From the NCBI GenBank assembly GCA_964541215.1, contig CAZIPP010000037.1, forward strand, positions 1 to 13,238: a stretch of DNA of 13,238 nt, in the 5' to 3' direction. Within the stretch, counting starts at the first letter, position 1. Each line of letters begins with the position of its first letter. The position numbers and the translations under genes are program-made. The notes under the pieces are model-generated. The model worked only from the letters and a program-made list of their open reading frames with translations. It was not told where the DNA came from and did not search any database. Source of the stretch: SIG469 sp964541215. GTDB lineage: Bacteria > Bacillota > Clostridia > Oscillospirales > Oscillospiraceae. Shown here piece by piece: positions 13,231-13,238 of the stretch.

Positions 13231-13238
13231 TGTCATTG
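13231..13238 (+). repeat. Possible start of another TGTCATT repeat copy at the window edge
   Basis: The last eight bases, TGTCATTG, match the arm opening of the palindromic repeat at 11567-11692 for seven bases (TGTCATT). They come 30 bp after a stop codon, the position such repeats favour. Only eight bases are visible, so this is a hint only. Confidence 0.25.

Overview
The window reads as a low-to-medium-GC Gram-positive chromosome segment, most likely from a gut-type member of the class Clostridia (Ruminococcus/Oscillospiraceae-like). This is inferred from three things: the alaS, HIT, comEC, holA, rnmV gene order, a SAM-I (S-box) riboswitch in front of metK, and strong Shine-Dalgarno (SD) sites with occasional TTG starts. 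Twelve protein genes cover almost the whole window. I see no tRNA, rRNA, CRISPR array, insertion sequence or phage gene.

Left block, 1-6602, plus strand. It holds the 3' part of alaS, a HIT-family hydrolase, a strong 13-bp hairpin, then comEC (DNA uptake channel), holA (DNA polymerase III delta), rnmV (RNase M5, 5S rRNA maturation) and a small HD-domain protein. comEC, holA and rnmV are tightly spaced or overlapping and look like one transcription unit. The HD gene begins at a TTG with a good SD and runs 89 bp into the 3' end of the convergent gene on the other strand.

Middle block, 6514-10507, minus strand. ahcY (S-adenosylhomocysteine hydrolase) has its own terminator. About 100 bp further on is a near-consensus sigma-A promoter, a complete SAM-I riboswitch with terminator and a readable antiterminator, then metK and a UDP-sugar dehydrogenase gene (wecC-like) that overlaps metK by one base. 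SAM synthesis and SAH removal therefore sit side by side but are controlled separately. The nucleotide-sugar dehydrogenase appears to be placed under SAM control. The metK SD lies 21 nt from its ATG, with a small hairpin in between that would restore normal spacing.

Right block, 10558-13238. A rhomboid-fold membrane protein without a catalytic histidine carries a Cys/His-rich, probably zinc-binding tail. It is followed by a 126-bp compound palindrome that fills a convergent intergenic gap and probably belongs to a dispersed repeat family and terminates in both directions. Then come a ZIP-family metal transporter (minus strand) and, divergent from it, a DNA-binding protein fused to a complete desulfoferrodoxin-like module. 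The fusion keeps all four Cys of iron centre I and all five ligands of iron centre II. The HTH-desulfoferrodoxin/ZIP pair is the best candidate here for a little-described system: an iron- or superoxide-sensing regulator next to a metal transporter.
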